Below, piece by piece: positions 10,901 to 17,826 of a DNA stretch of 37,161 bases. Location: assembly GCA_937952135.1 (NCBI GenBank), contig CALFYL010000248.1, forward strand, positions 1 to 37,161, given 5' to 3'. Position numbers and translations under genes: made by a program. Positions within the stretch are counted from its first letter, which is position 1; each line of letters opens with the position of its first letter. The notes beneath the pieces are model-generated. The model did not search any database. It was not told the DNA's origin and saw only the letters and a list, made by a program, of their open reading frames with translations. Source of the stretch: an uncultured Planctomycetia bacterium (lineage in GTDB: Bacteria; Planctomycetota; UBA1135; GCA-002686595).

Positions 10901-11065
10901 CGGCTTCAACAAAGTCGCGCCCTCTTCGCTCTCGTCGGCGTGCGGCTGCGCCGGTCCGCTCAGCGTCGGGTCATCCCCCGACGACGCCGGCACGGGCTTG
11001 CCCGCTTGTCGGTGGTGCGGGCCGGGCAGGGTCGGATCGAGCTCGTCGCTGGATGTGGGGCTCAT
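7997..11065 (-). CDS. Transmembrane Ser/Thr protein kinase (PpkA-like position)
   Basis: A 1022-residue Hanks-type kinase. I start it at ATG 11065 (MSPTSSDELDP); upstream frame is an unlikely Arg-rich extension. Residues 1-125 are disordered and contain repeated TL motifs (DPTLPGP at T12, DPTLSGP at T34, ATLLKP at T51). Kinase domain about 129-395: GEGGMGKV glycine loop, K161 in VALKV, HRDVKPSN with D256, DFG at 284-286, GTPLYMSPEQ activation/P+1 loop, DLFAVGVVLYEML. A membrane span lies at about 408-429 (WAWGALVVCAAAAAG), then a long coiled coil to about 620 and a C-terminal globular region of about 400 residues that I do not recognise. It is divergent from an FHA gene; the pair resembles the PpkA/Fha switch of T6SS. 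No cognate PppA phosphatase is visible. Confidence 0.9.
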   Translation of the reverse strand: MSPTSSDELDPTLPGPHHRQAGKPVPASSGDDPTLSGPAQPHADESEEGATLLKPSQRTVVHGSAIPEDLTRPSAGASASSRTGAGSSAKTSASPGSSSAGTLGPDSTRTSSGASGAAGARREPQILGGRFEVVEVLGEGGMGKVYSVRDRQIEGRVVALKVLLPKFSRNEKFRSLFFQEIRAAQNFVNEHVVQVRDCGQMDDGRLFVTMDLVSGESLRDLLAREGSLRARHALEIAKQVLLALHSGHERGFVHRDVKPSNVMLTTRVPKTDENPYGVGARVLDFGIAGLAAELDEGNVAGTPLYMSPEQIQGQRLDARSDLFAVGVVLYEMLAGRRPFEGKTLQQITTSVIETDLAPQIAEMKELSAPIRKILEKALQKNRDQRFQSATDFIKAIETSSAYKLPSAVPGWAWGALVVCAAAAAGEGWMLRTQAQRIDTLQDERVAMQKRIDEAQDEVTRKLNEAQSARTGELSEKASQLAARDQQLSEANAALLAAQERLAKLETDLAKSGAKDDDQVVELRAKFNALELAFQQERAARESAAKDKQTLDEELLRMRKAQDDLTQRLQAAEEDRNKLTAQLNPAARKANAFDDVLTILEKRGGAQAQSVYDQAVAERVFERPSRPGTDLVEELIYAELAIERFDTSRAQGGALDIPSLLEASRRLTQAKNLRQNFQVAANDWLAFETPDGTPEERVKRLDGYVLTLTERIVPEVGAISAYHTQDWERIAALGATQGPATALEHQKQFGCEHALELARSVVANCEATLAPGGKLDVRALAEAEYLEEWGAHLEANRSARDEASSQLLAFVYARRWYDSDEANDQGFDWARVPVAKVDGEVRDWRAVLRLQYELAQPGSGYPIKSGRRLVYRMQNDSPLRWRVLEAVRGADGGSSGPWDLAQSNFKADALPIGAPETMRIVRRRGVYLVDGASDPLLDLKTVGDSVWAAPFPKLFDQIPPPQLGVSQVVMQEHLERVAGGMGPCLVLKRGSVVRWFSPEFGMVLEELEGQPIRTELVFATPLR

Positions 11066-11412
11066 GTCCGAAGGAGGGGGGCTTCGAGCGGGGGGGCGTG
11101 GGGACGCGCGCGGACCGGGAGTACGGCCGCGAACACGTGGGGAGGGCGCGGAAGCCGAGGGCGCTCGCGTGCCGAACGGCTTGCCTTCGAAGTGTTGCCT
11201 TCGAAGTGTTGGCTTCGAAGTTGTGGCCTCGACGGCTTCGCTCCGACCGTTCGCGCCGACAGGGCGCGGCTTCGCGAGCGAGTCTACCCGTGCACGCTGG
11301 CGCGCGCGCGCTCGCGAGGCGACAGTAGCGCGACGCATCGAACGAACGAGCCGCGCACCGCAAGCGTGCGGCCGCTCCCGCGCTGGCGCAAACGAATCGA
11401 GCTCCACGACCC
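11066..11412. promoter_or_regulatory. Divergent intergenic region between kinase and FHA genes
   Basis: This 347-bp stretch must hold the promoters of both the kinase (leftward) and the FHA gene (rightward). I see no convincing -35/-10 pair on either strand. It contains the 14-bp triple repeat at 11181-11222. Neither start codon has a good Shine-Dalgarno: the kinase ATG is preceded on its own strand by a pyrimidine-rich leader. Frames crossing it are Arg-rich and look non-coding. Confidence 0.5.
11181..11222. repeat. 14-bp tandem repeat, three units, between divergent genes
   Basis: TTGCCTTCGAAGTG is repeated exactly at 11181-11194 and 11195-11208, with a variant TTGGCTTCGAAGTT at 11209-11222. 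Each unit centres on the palindrome TTCGAA. The location between two divergently transcribed regulatory genes makes an operator array possible; slippage is the simpler alternative. Confidence 0.8.
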
Positions 11413-13041
11413 GTGATCAAACTCACCCTTCGCCAGGCCAACCATCCCGACACGCAGGTGCAAGTCGAGGGCGACGCCGCCACCATCGGGCGCGCGGCGG
11501 GCTCGGAAGTGCTCATCCAGCAGCCCTACGTGAGCAAGCGCCACGTGAAGCTGCTCAAGGGCTGGGTGGTGGTCGACCTCGGCTCGAGCAACGGCACGTT
11601 CGTCGACGGCAAGCGCATCGCGGAGCCGACGCTGCTGAGCGGCGACGAGTTCCAGCTCGGCGAAGGCGACGTGACGGTGCGCGTTTGGCGCGACGAGGCG
11701 GGCGGTGTGGCGCGCGCAGGGAGTGGCGCGGGTGGCGGCGCGGGCGCCGAGGAGCTCGAAAAGCTGCGCACCGAGCTCGCGGAGCGCGGGGAGGAGCTCG
11801 CGGCCGCGCACGCGATCGTCGACCGGCTGCACGCGAAAACCGAGCAATTGCGGGCCGAAAACCAGCGTTTGAAGGGCGTTCCGCCGCCCGGGCCGAGCGA
11901 TTCGACGCCCGCGCCGAGCCTCGCGACCGCACCGGCGCCGTCGGAGGAGGGTGTGGCGCTGGGACACGCGCGCGCGCAGGTCGCCGAGCTCACGGCGGAG
12001 CGCAACCAGCTCCTGCGCGACATGGAGCAGGAGCGCTCGGATGTCGAGCGGCTGACGGCGGCGGTGGCGCGGCTCGAGGCGACGCGTGCGGAGCAACGCG
12101 GCGAGATCGCACGCCTCGAAGCGAGCCTGACGGCCGCGGCGTCGCTCGACGAGCTCGAGCGCGTGCGCGCCGAGAACGCGCGGCTCGCACAAGAGGTCGA
12201 GGCCTTGAACCAGCGCCTCGCGAGCGCGCCGGCCGCGGCCGCGCCCGCCGGGCCGATGGGCGAGCTCCTGATCCGCTTGCAGGCCGAGAACAGCGCGCTC
12301 AAGCGCCAGATGAGCGAGTCTGGCAGCTCCCCCGCCGCCGCGAACGTGGCGAGCGGCACGCGGGCCCAGGAGTCGCCGGCGAAGCTGCTCGCGGAGCTGC
12401 TCGAGCTGCGCGCGCAGAACCAGGCCTTGCGCACGCAAAGCGGCCAGCGCGCCGCGCCGGTGCCGGCGCAACACATCGCCCCCGCCAGCGGCGTCGCGTC
12501 GGTGCTCCAGAAGCTCGCCGACGACGACATCGAGAAGAGCGCGGCGAACTACGACTCCGCCCCCGAGGAGTTCGTCGCGGGCGAGCTCTTCCGCGTCGTG
12601 CGCCAGATCGAGCGCGTCGTCACGCGCGTCGCGGGCGACCACATCCAGCTCTACCAGTCGAACACCATGCTCCCGAACGTCGAGGGCAACCTGCGCGGCC
12701 TCGTCGCGACGATCCTCGGCGACGCCACCGAGCAGGACGCGCGCGCCGAGCTCGCGCGCTACTTCGAGCAACTCGCCAAGTGGCTCGTCGCCGCCATGGC
12801 CGCCAACCGCAAGGCCGCCCAGCTCTTCGCCGAGAAGCTCAAGCACGACCTCTCCGAACCCGGCCTCCTCGCCCAAGCCCCCATCCCCGCCTTCCGCAAA
12901 CTCTCCGGCGGCACCGAGGCCGAACTCTGGCGCCGCGCCTGCACCTACCTGCGCGAGCTGACCCCCGACATGCTCGACGACGCGCTCGAGAAGATGTCCC
13001 GCGACGCGGTGAAGGACCTGCTGGGGACTAGTGCGCCGTAG
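11413..13041 (+). CDS. FHA domain protein, T6SS-associated type
   Basis: A 542-residue protein from a GTG start. Residues 1-95 are an FHA phospho-threonine reader: TIGRAAGSEVLI (GR motif), YVSKRHVKL (SxxH motif) and LGSSNGTFVDG (NG motif) are all present. Residues about 110-330 are coiled-coil with Ala/Pro linkers. The C-terminal about 180 residues are helical (YFEQLAKWLVAAMAANRKAA, PIPAFRKLSGGTEAELWRRA, YLRELTPDMLDDALEKM) and resemble C-terminal domains of T6SS-associated FHA proteins. In characterised systems Fha is phosphorylated by or binds PpkA and promotes apparatus assembly near the inner membrane. It is divergent from the kinase gene. T6SS assignment rests on context and the C-terminal resemblance, not on proof. 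Confidence 0.8.
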   Translation: MIKLTLRQANHPDTQVQVEGDAATIGRAAGSEVLIQQPYVSKRHVKLLKGWVVVDLGSSNGTFVDGKRIAEPTLLSGDEFQLGEGDVTVRVWRDEAGGVARAGSGAGGGAGAEELEKLRTELAERGEELAAAHAIVDRLHAKTEQLRAENQRLKGVPPPGPSDSTPAPSLATAPAPSEEGVALGHARAQVAELTAERNQLLRDMEQERSDVERLTAAVARLEATRAEQRGEIARLEASLTAAASLDELERVRAENARLAQEVEALNQRLASAPAAAAPAGPMGELLIRLQAENSALKRQMSESGSSPAAANVASGTRAQESPAKLLAELLELRAQNQALRTQSGQRAAPVPAQHIAPASGVASVLQKLADDDIEKSAANYDSAPEEFVAGELFRVVRQIERVVTRVAGDHIQLYQSNTMLPNVEGNLRGLVATILGDATEQDARAELARYFEQLAKWLVAAMAANRKAAQLFAEKLKHDLSEPGLLAQAPIPAFRKLSGGTEAELWRRACTYLRELTPDMLDDALEKMSRDAVKDLLGTSAP

Positions 13042-13243
13042 CGGGCAGCGGCGAGTGGCTCCGGTCGGCGGGTCGGGACGGGACGCTGCGCCGCAGCTCC
13101 CCGTCTGTGAGTGTGAGGCCGTCGCAACCTTGGACCCGTCGGCCGACCCCACATCGTGGCCGCGATCCTTTCGAGAGGGTGCTCGACCGAAACACCGAGG
13201 TCCCGTGCCCAATGGCGGTTCGGCGGGTGTTCTCAGGCCGAAC

Positions 13244-15430
13244 TCATCGCTCGTCGAAGGCGATACGAACCCTCAGCGCCGAATTGGCGCGCTCGCTTAG
13301 ATCCAGATCGCGGCGCACGGCCCGCTCCGGGCGAGCGCGGATCGATGCGTCGTCCGCCAGGATCGGAGTGGCGACGAGCTCGTGGGCGCCCGGCGGGAGG
13401 AGGATCGTCGCGCCGCTGTCCAGGGTCTCGTGCAGCAGCACGGCGCCGGAGTGCGCGATGCGGATCACGGCGCGTTCGGCGCCGGCGAACTCGAGTTCGA
13501 GCGCGCACGGCGCCGCGCACGGGGAATAGGGAACTTCGAGCTCCTGCGCGGCGCCTGCGGTCACGTCCAGGGCGTATTGCTGGACGCGCAGGCGTGAGTC
13601 GTTCGCGGCGCGGTACACGAACAACAGCTGCGTCGGGCCGGGGGCCACGCGCTCGAGGAGGAAGGCGCCGCTGGAGTCGAAGGCGGTGCTCACCGCGCTC
13701 GCGCTGGTCGGGCCCGCGCTCGCTGCGAGAGCGCGCACCGTGCCGCGGACGCCGTTCGGCAACCCGACGACGCGGCCGCGCAGGCTCGTCAGGGTGGGGA
13801 ACACGACGGGGACGTCGAGCGTTTCCGAAACGCCGGCTACGCGGAACTCGCCGACGGCTTCGCGGCCGGTGTTGTCGCGCGCGACGTAGGAGTAGTCCCC
13901 CACGACCAGGAACGCGCTCGTGAGGGTGGTTCTCGGATCGACGACGGCCGAGGGCGCGCGCTCGCCCGAGCGCATTTCGAGCCTGGCGCCGATCAACAGC
14001 GCCGGCGTGCCGTCCTCGTTCCTGCCGCGGAAGCGCACCTCGCAGCGCGTGCGCGCACGCTCCTCGACATCCAGCGTCGCCTCGACTTGGCCCTTGGGCT
14101 CGAGGCCCTCGAAGACGTGGCGTTCGCCGGCCACCTCGAGCTCGACGCGGCCCGGCGGCGGCCCATAGAGCGCGAACTCGCCCCGCAGCGGCGCGGTGTG
14201 AGCGAGGGCGGTCACCAGCGGCCCGTCGCCGCTGTGCTCGGACGTGCTCCAAGATCCGCGAACGTCGGCGCCCGAGAGTCCAGCGCGTCGAAGCTGGTCG
14301 AGCGTCACCAACCGTCCCTGCGAATCGACCACGCGCCAGGCGACCGTCCACGCCGCGCCCCGCTCGCGTGCCGCCGTGCCCACCGGTTCGAGCCACCCGA
14401 GCTCGACCCACTGCTCGCGACTCTCGAGCACCACGCTCTCGAGCCGCGGCTGCACCGCGTGGCCGCGCGGCGCGACGAGAAGGTCGTACGCCGACCCGAC
14501 CCGCAACGGGTGGAAGTCGAGTTGGTCCGCGTACGCGAGCGAGAGCTCCTGCCGGCCGTCGGTGCGGCGCACGAGCACCCGCGCCGAGACGTCGCGCGGC
14601 GCGGCGGGCGCGAACTTGACGTGCAGCACGCCGGCGCGCGGAACGACGATCACCAGGCCGTCGGGCGCGGTGAGCGGATCGATGGCGACGCGATGCCAGT
14701 CGCGCAGCTGGGGCGGCGAGATCGCGAGCGTGGTGGTGCGCTCGGCGTCGAGGCCGTCGAGACGGACGTTCCCGAAGGCATCCGCGCGCGCCGCTTCGAG
14801 CGGGCCGCAGCGACGGCCGTCGGGGCCCCGAGCCTCGACGCCCGCGTCCGCGCAGGGCTCGCCGTCGCTCCATTCCAGGCGCGCGGAGAGAGCGAATCCG
14901 GGCCGCAGCACGACCTCGAGCTCGAACGGGTCGGCGCCGGAAGCCTCCGGCGCAACCGCCCCGACCAGGTCGATCCAAGCGCTCGCGCGACCGGGATGCT
15001 CGGCGTGCAGTTGCGCGACTTGCCGTCGCGCTCCGGCGAACTCGAAGCGGCCCTCGGCGTCGCTCGTCGCCTCCTGAAGCAGCCGAGCATTCGGGCCGAG
15101 CACGCGAAGGCGGACACCGGGCAGCACGCCTCCACGCTCGTCGACGGTGCGACCGGTCAGGAACGTCGAAGCGGCGGTCTCCGCCTTCCCGTCGTCGGCC
15201 GGAGCTGGAGCCTGAGCCGCCGTCGGCTCGACGGTCGCTCGTCCCGCGTCGGATTCGGTCGCCACGCCGTCGGGGTTCTCCGGGTTCGTCAACGCGCCGC
15301 CGGAAGCCGCTCCTGCACGGCCAGGGTTCGAACTCGGCGCGAACGCGAGCCAAGCGAGCGCGACCAACGCCGCGGCGGCGCCGATCGCGCAGGCGACGCG
15401 CTGTTTCGTCGTGAGTTGGCGCGGGGACAT
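13244..15430 (-). CDS. Exported protein with carboxypeptidase-regulatory-like repeats
   Basis: A 728-residue protein; ATG 15430 (MSPRQLTTKQR) is chosen because a single membrane segment (VACAIGAAAALVALAWLAFAP) follows directly, giving a signal-anchor. A Pro/Ala/Glu linker (about 35-85) leads to beta-rich repeats. The first, GRTVDERGGVLPGVRLRVLG...SDAEGRFEFAG, has the CarboxypepD_reg signature (G-V-L-P-G-V then D-x-x-G-x-F-x-F). Similar strands recur (GVEARGPDGRRCGPLEAARADAFGNVRLDGL and, near the end, SLRGRVVGLPNGVRGTVRALA ... FDSSGAFLLERVAPG). These Ig-like domains usually serve adhesion or scaffolding outside the inner membrane. The gene follows the DxDC-repeat protein gene after 102 bp with a strong hairpin between, so it may or may not be co-transcribed with it. 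Confidence 0.75.
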   Translation of the reverse strand: MSPRQLTTKQRVACAIGAAAALVALAWLAFAPSSNPGRAGAASGGALTNPENPDGVATESDAGRATVEPTAAQAPAPADDGKAETAASTFLTGRTVDERGGVLPGVRLRVLGPNARLLQEATSDAEGRFEFAGARRQVAQLHAEHPGRASAWIDLVGAVAPEASGADPFELEVVLRPGFALSARLEWSDGEPCADAGVEARGPDGRRCGPLEAARADAFGNVRLDGLDAERTTTLAISPPQLRDWHRVAIDPLTAPDGLVIVVPRAGVLHVKFAPAAPRDVSARVLVRRTDGRQELSLAYADQLDFHPLRVGSAYDLLVAPRGHAVQPRLESVVLESREQWVELGWLEPVGTAARERGAAWTVAWRVVDSQGRLVTLDQLRRAGLSGADVRGSWSTSEHSGDGPLVTALAHTAPLRGEFALYGPPPGRVELEVAGERHVFEGLEPKGQVEATLDVEERARTRCEVRFRGRNEDGTPALLIGARLEMRSGERAPSAVVDPRTTLTSAFLVVGDYSYVARDNTGREAVGEFRVAGVSETLDVPVVFPTLTSLRGRVVGLPNGVRGTVRALAASAGPTSASAVSTAFDSSGAFLLERVAPGPTQLLFVYRAANDSRLRVQQYALDVTAGAAQELEVPYSPCAAPCALELEFAGAERAVIRIAHSGAVLLHETLDSGATILLPPGAHELVATPILADDASIRARPERAVRRDLDLSERANSALRVRIAFDER

Positions 15431-15462
15431 GTTCGGGCGGCGAGCAAACGCTAGCGAATCGG

Positions 15463-15495
15463 CTCGGCCCAAGGCGCGCAACGCCCTGGGCCGAG
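15463..15495 (-). terminator. Strong hairpin downstream of the DxDC-repeat protein gene
   Basis: The arms 15463-15476 and 15482-15495 (CTCGGCCCAAGGCG / CGCCCTGGGCCGAG) pair over 14 bp with a 5-base loop. The single non-Watson-Crick position is A/C on the plus strand but a G-U wobble on the minus-strand transcript, so the fold is specific to the minus strand. It begins 37 bases after the stop of the DxDC-repeat gene. There is no U-run; it may stabilise the precursor mRNA or cut read-through to the downstream gene. Confidence 0.5.
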
Positions 15496-15532
15496 CGCAG
15501 GTCAGGTTCGAGTTCGAACGTGGCCGCGCGGG

Positions 15533-16048
15533 TCAGTCGGCGCTGCCGTCCGAGTCGGTGTGGATCTCGATGGTCGGACCATCAGGAGTGTCGACGAGGT
15601 GCTTCTGCCCGCAGTCTTGGTCCGCGGCGCCCTCGCTGCAGTCGTTGTCCTGGTGGACGGTTTCGAAGAACTGGGCCTTGCCGCAGTCGTTGTCGGCGCC
15701 GTCTCCGCCCGAGACCACGCAGTCGTTGTCCTCGTGCGTGAAGAGCCCGTTCGACTTGCCGCAATCCTGGTCGCCGTTGGAGCCTTGTCGGCCGCAGTCA
15801 CGGTCGTCGTAGACGCCGCCCTCGGGGCTCGGCTTCCCGCAGTACGGGTCGATCGGCACCGGATCCGGCATGGCCTGCGCGGGAGTGACTCCGAGCTTCG
15901 CCACGGCAGCGGTGAGGAACGTCATCGACGCGATTCGGGCGATGAACGCACGCCGGTTCTGCTGCTTGGGGGCGCCATCGGGCTGCGACGAGTTCGCACC
16001 GTCGTGCGGGGGCTGGTCGCGGCCCAACGAAGTGGGTTCGTTGGCCAT
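15533..16048 (-). CDS. Asp-x-Asp-Cys repeat protein with Tat-like signal; candidate radical SAM substrate
   Basis: A 171-residue protein with an excellent Shine-Dalgarno (AAGGAG, 7-base spacer). Residues 1-30 are a polar leader. NRRAFIARIASMTFLTAAVA (31-50) looks like a twin-arginine signal (RR at 32-33, then F-I) followed by a hydrophobic stretch and a possible cleavage site after TPAQA (59). The rest is acidic and Gly-rich with seven cysteines at 70, 85, 96, 110, 122, 137 and 146: one DPYC and six DxDC motifs (DRDC, DQDC, DNDC x3, DQDC), often followed by G-K/R/Q. The maturase lies directly upstream on the same strand. Known QhpD and PapB enzymes join Cys to Asp/Glu side chains as thioethers; a similar cross-linked, folded, Tat-exported product is my inference. 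Alternatives are metal binding or disulfides. I know no named family for it. Confidence 0.8.
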   Translation of the reverse strand: MANEPTSLGRDQPPHDGANSSQPDGAPKQQNRRAFIARIASMTFLTAAVAKLGVTPAQAMPDPVPIDPYCGKPSPEGGVYDDRDCGRQGSNGDQDCGKSNGLFTHEDNDCVVSGGDGADNDCGKAQFFETVHQDNDCSEGAADQDCGQKHLVDTPDGPTIEIHTDSDGSAD

Positions 16049-16055
16049 CGTGGGT

Positions 16056-16061
16056 CTCCTT
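16056..16061 (-). promoter_or_regulatory. Strong ribosome binding site of the DxDC-repeat gene
   Basis: AAGGAG on the minus strand, seven bases before the ATG at 16048. It is the best Shine-Dalgarno in the window, where many genes have none, and would suit the high expression expected for a precursor peptide relative to its enzyme. Confidence 0.75.
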
Positions 16062-16144
16062 TTGGGTTGAGAGGGATTCATCGAAAGATCCGGGCCGGCG
16101 AGCGCCGGTCCGCTCCACCGCACTGAGATCAACTCGGTCGGACG

Positions 16145-16165
16145 CGCCAGGCGAGCGTCCTGGCG
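16145..16165 (-). terminator. Hairpin between maturase and DxDC-repeat gene
   Basis: CGCCAGG (16145-16151) and CCTGGCG (16159-16165) form a perfect 7-bp stem with a 7-base loop in the 164-bp spacer between the maturase stop (16213) and the precursor start (16048). It may mark an mRNA processing point or a partial terminator that lets the two genes be expressed at different levels. No U-run is seen. Confidence 0.35.
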
Positions 16166-16212
16166 ACGACGCCGACAAGGGGGCTTCGCCCGTGCGCCGC
16201 CCGACCGGGGAC

Positions 16213-17826
16213 TCAACTGCGGCAGGAGTCGTCGGGCGCGCCGCTCGGGAGCCAGACGCCCGAGATGTCGGCCGGATTCGTGGCCATGAGCTTCTCGAAG
16301 GCTCGCGGGTAACTCTCCAGAAGCACCGCGTACAACCCGAGGACGTTCTCCTGAGTGCGTCGAATCAGCGCACAATCGTCCTGGTCCGGCGGAAGCACTC
16401 CACCCTCCGCCGTCGCCAGCGTCCACGGGCACTGTCCACCGCACAGGTGGCGCGCCCAGCACTTGGCGCACTCGACCTGGAAGTTCGCGTACAAGCTCTC
16501 GTAGTACTTGCGGACCTTCTCCGGATCGGCGCCGCCGGTGTGCACGTTGCCGAGCTTGAATGGTTCCATTCCGACATACCGATGGCAGGGATAGATATCG
16601 CCTGTCGGCGTGACCGCCTTCATGTTGCGGCACACTCCACACAACGACGGACGCGCATGCCGATGCGCCTGCCGGCGGGTCACTTCGGCGTGGACCCTCT
16701 GCAGCCCTTCGACCGTCCCCGCACCGAGCTTCGGCTGCGCGTCGGGGTTCCGATCGAGTTCCGCCAGCGCCTCGAATGCGCCTAGCGCCACCGGCGACGG
16801 CCGCTCCAGGAGATTGCCGCTCGCGCCGCCGCCGACGTCGAACTCCTGCTTGCCTTTCTCGACGGTTCCGTGGGAACCGCCGACCATCACCAAATGGGTT
16901 CCCAGGGACTTCAAGTGCTCTTCGACGGCGCGCGCGTCGGTGTTCTCGGCCGTGAGCGTGGCCCGGATCTTGGGCAGCCGCGTTCGATGCTTCTTCATCT
17001 TCTCGATGAGCAACTGCAGGTTCGCCGTCACCTTGTCGTAGGTGCCGCGGCCGTCCACCGTCTTGCGGTAGCGATCGTGCGCCTCTCGCTCGCCGTCGAT
17101 CGAGACCATGACGTGGAAGCGGTTGCTGGCGAGGAACTCCGCGATTTCATCGGTCAGAAGCGTGAGGTTCGTCGTCAGTGTGAAATCCACGGCCTTGCCG
17201 AGTTCCTTGGCGCGCTGCAAGGCGTACTCGGTCGTCTCCCGGACCACGGGAAAGTTGAGCAGCGGCTCGCCGCCGAAGAAGGTCACGGTCCACTGGTCGC
17301 GCCCGAGCGAGCCCTCGAAGTAGGCGTCGATGATCTTGCGCGCGTCGGCCTTCTTGAGCGTGCGCGCCCGCGCGTGGACGCCCTGCTGCAGTTCGTAGCA
17401 GTACGTGCAGGCCAAATTGCACGCCTCCGTGACCAGGAACATGATGTTGCGAGGATGGTGACGCAGCAGGCTCTGCACGTCGCCCTCGAGCTCGACGCCG
17501 GTGAATTCGAGTTCGCGACTCAGATAGCCTTCCGCCGTGAGCCCTTCGATCTCGGTGAGCACGCCGCGCGCGATCTCCTCGCCATAGGACTGGTTCAACG
17601 CAGCGGCGATGCTGGCGAGGTCTTCGCCGCGATCGACCATGGACAGCGCGTCGAACGCGGGAGGCGACAGTCGGACGATGTCGCCCGTCCGCACGAAGTA
17701 GGCGTAACGGCGCGCTGCAAACTCGAAGCAGTGCACGACGGAAACGCGGCGAACACCACTGTGCGGTCCACGCGGCGCGGTTGTCTCGACGCTTTGCGCC
17801 GTGTCGACCATGGTCACTTCACTCAT
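16213..17826 (-). CDS. Radical SAM/SPASM peptide maturase (QhpD/PapB/SCIFF-like)
   Basis: A 537-residue enzyme starting at ATG 17826 with GGAG six bases upstream. Residues about 30-105 (HCFEFAARRYAYFV...LSPPAFDAL...ITAEGYLSR-like) resemble the peptide-recognition N-terminus of SCIFF-type maturases. The radical SAM core begins with CNLACTYC (C136, C140, C143; CX3CX2C binds the catalytic 4Fe-4S cluster) and has FFGGEPLLNF. The C-terminal SPASM region has C396/C399 in CGVC, AVTPTGDIYPCHRYVGM, CAKCWARHLCGGQCPW and a final DDC, enough for two auxiliary clusters. GDIYPCHRFVG and CWARxxCGG are hallmarks of QhpD, PapB and SCIFF enzymes, which make thioether links from Cys to Asp/Glu or Thr. The likely substrate is the DxDC-repeat protein immediately downstream. 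Confidence 0.9.
   Translation of the reverse strand: MSEVTMVDTAQSVETTAPRGPHSGVRRVSVVHCFEFAARRYAYFVRTGDIVRLSPPAFDALSMVDRGEDLASIAAALNQSYGEEIARGVLTEIEGLTAEGYLSRELEFTGVELEGDVQSLLRHHPRNIMFLVTEACNLACTYCYELQQGVHARARTLKKADARKIIDAYFEGSLGRDQWTVTFFGGEPLLNFPVVRETTEYALQRAKELGKAVDFTLTTNLTLLTDEIAEFLASNRFHVMVSIDGEREAHDRYRKTVDGRGTYDKVTANLQLLIEKMKKHRTRLPKIRATLTAENTDARAVEEHLKSLGTHLVMVGGSHGTVEKGKQEFDVGGGASGNLLERPSPVALGAFEALAELDRNPDAQPKLGAGTVEGLQRVHAEVTRRQAHRHARPSLCGVCRNMKAVTPTGDIYPCHRYVGMEPFKLGNVHTGGADPEKVRKYYESLYANFQVECAKCWARHLCGGQCPWTLATAEGGVLPPDQDDCALIRRTQENVLGLYAVLLESYPRAFEKLMATNPADISGVWLPSGAPDDSCRS

Noticed and set aside
6695..11416. Very long open frame on the plus strand (over 1500 codons) opposite the lipoprotein and kinase genes
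   Set aside because: It is a high-GC antisense shadow rich in Arg, Ala and Leu without domains, while the opposite strand encodes a kinase with every catalytic motif.
13031..13529. Plus-strand frames between the FHA gene and the exported protein gene
   Set aside because: Arg/Ser/Pro-rich, no ribosome binding site, no recognisable motif; the 202-bp gap between real stops looks like ordinary convergent spacer.
15533..16048. DxDC protein considered as a MopE-type copper-binding or thrombospondin type 3 protein
   Set aside because: Those repeats have DCDD or DxDxDGxxD patterns; here the order is DxDC followed by Gly, and a SPASM maturase is adjacent. Kept only as an alternative.
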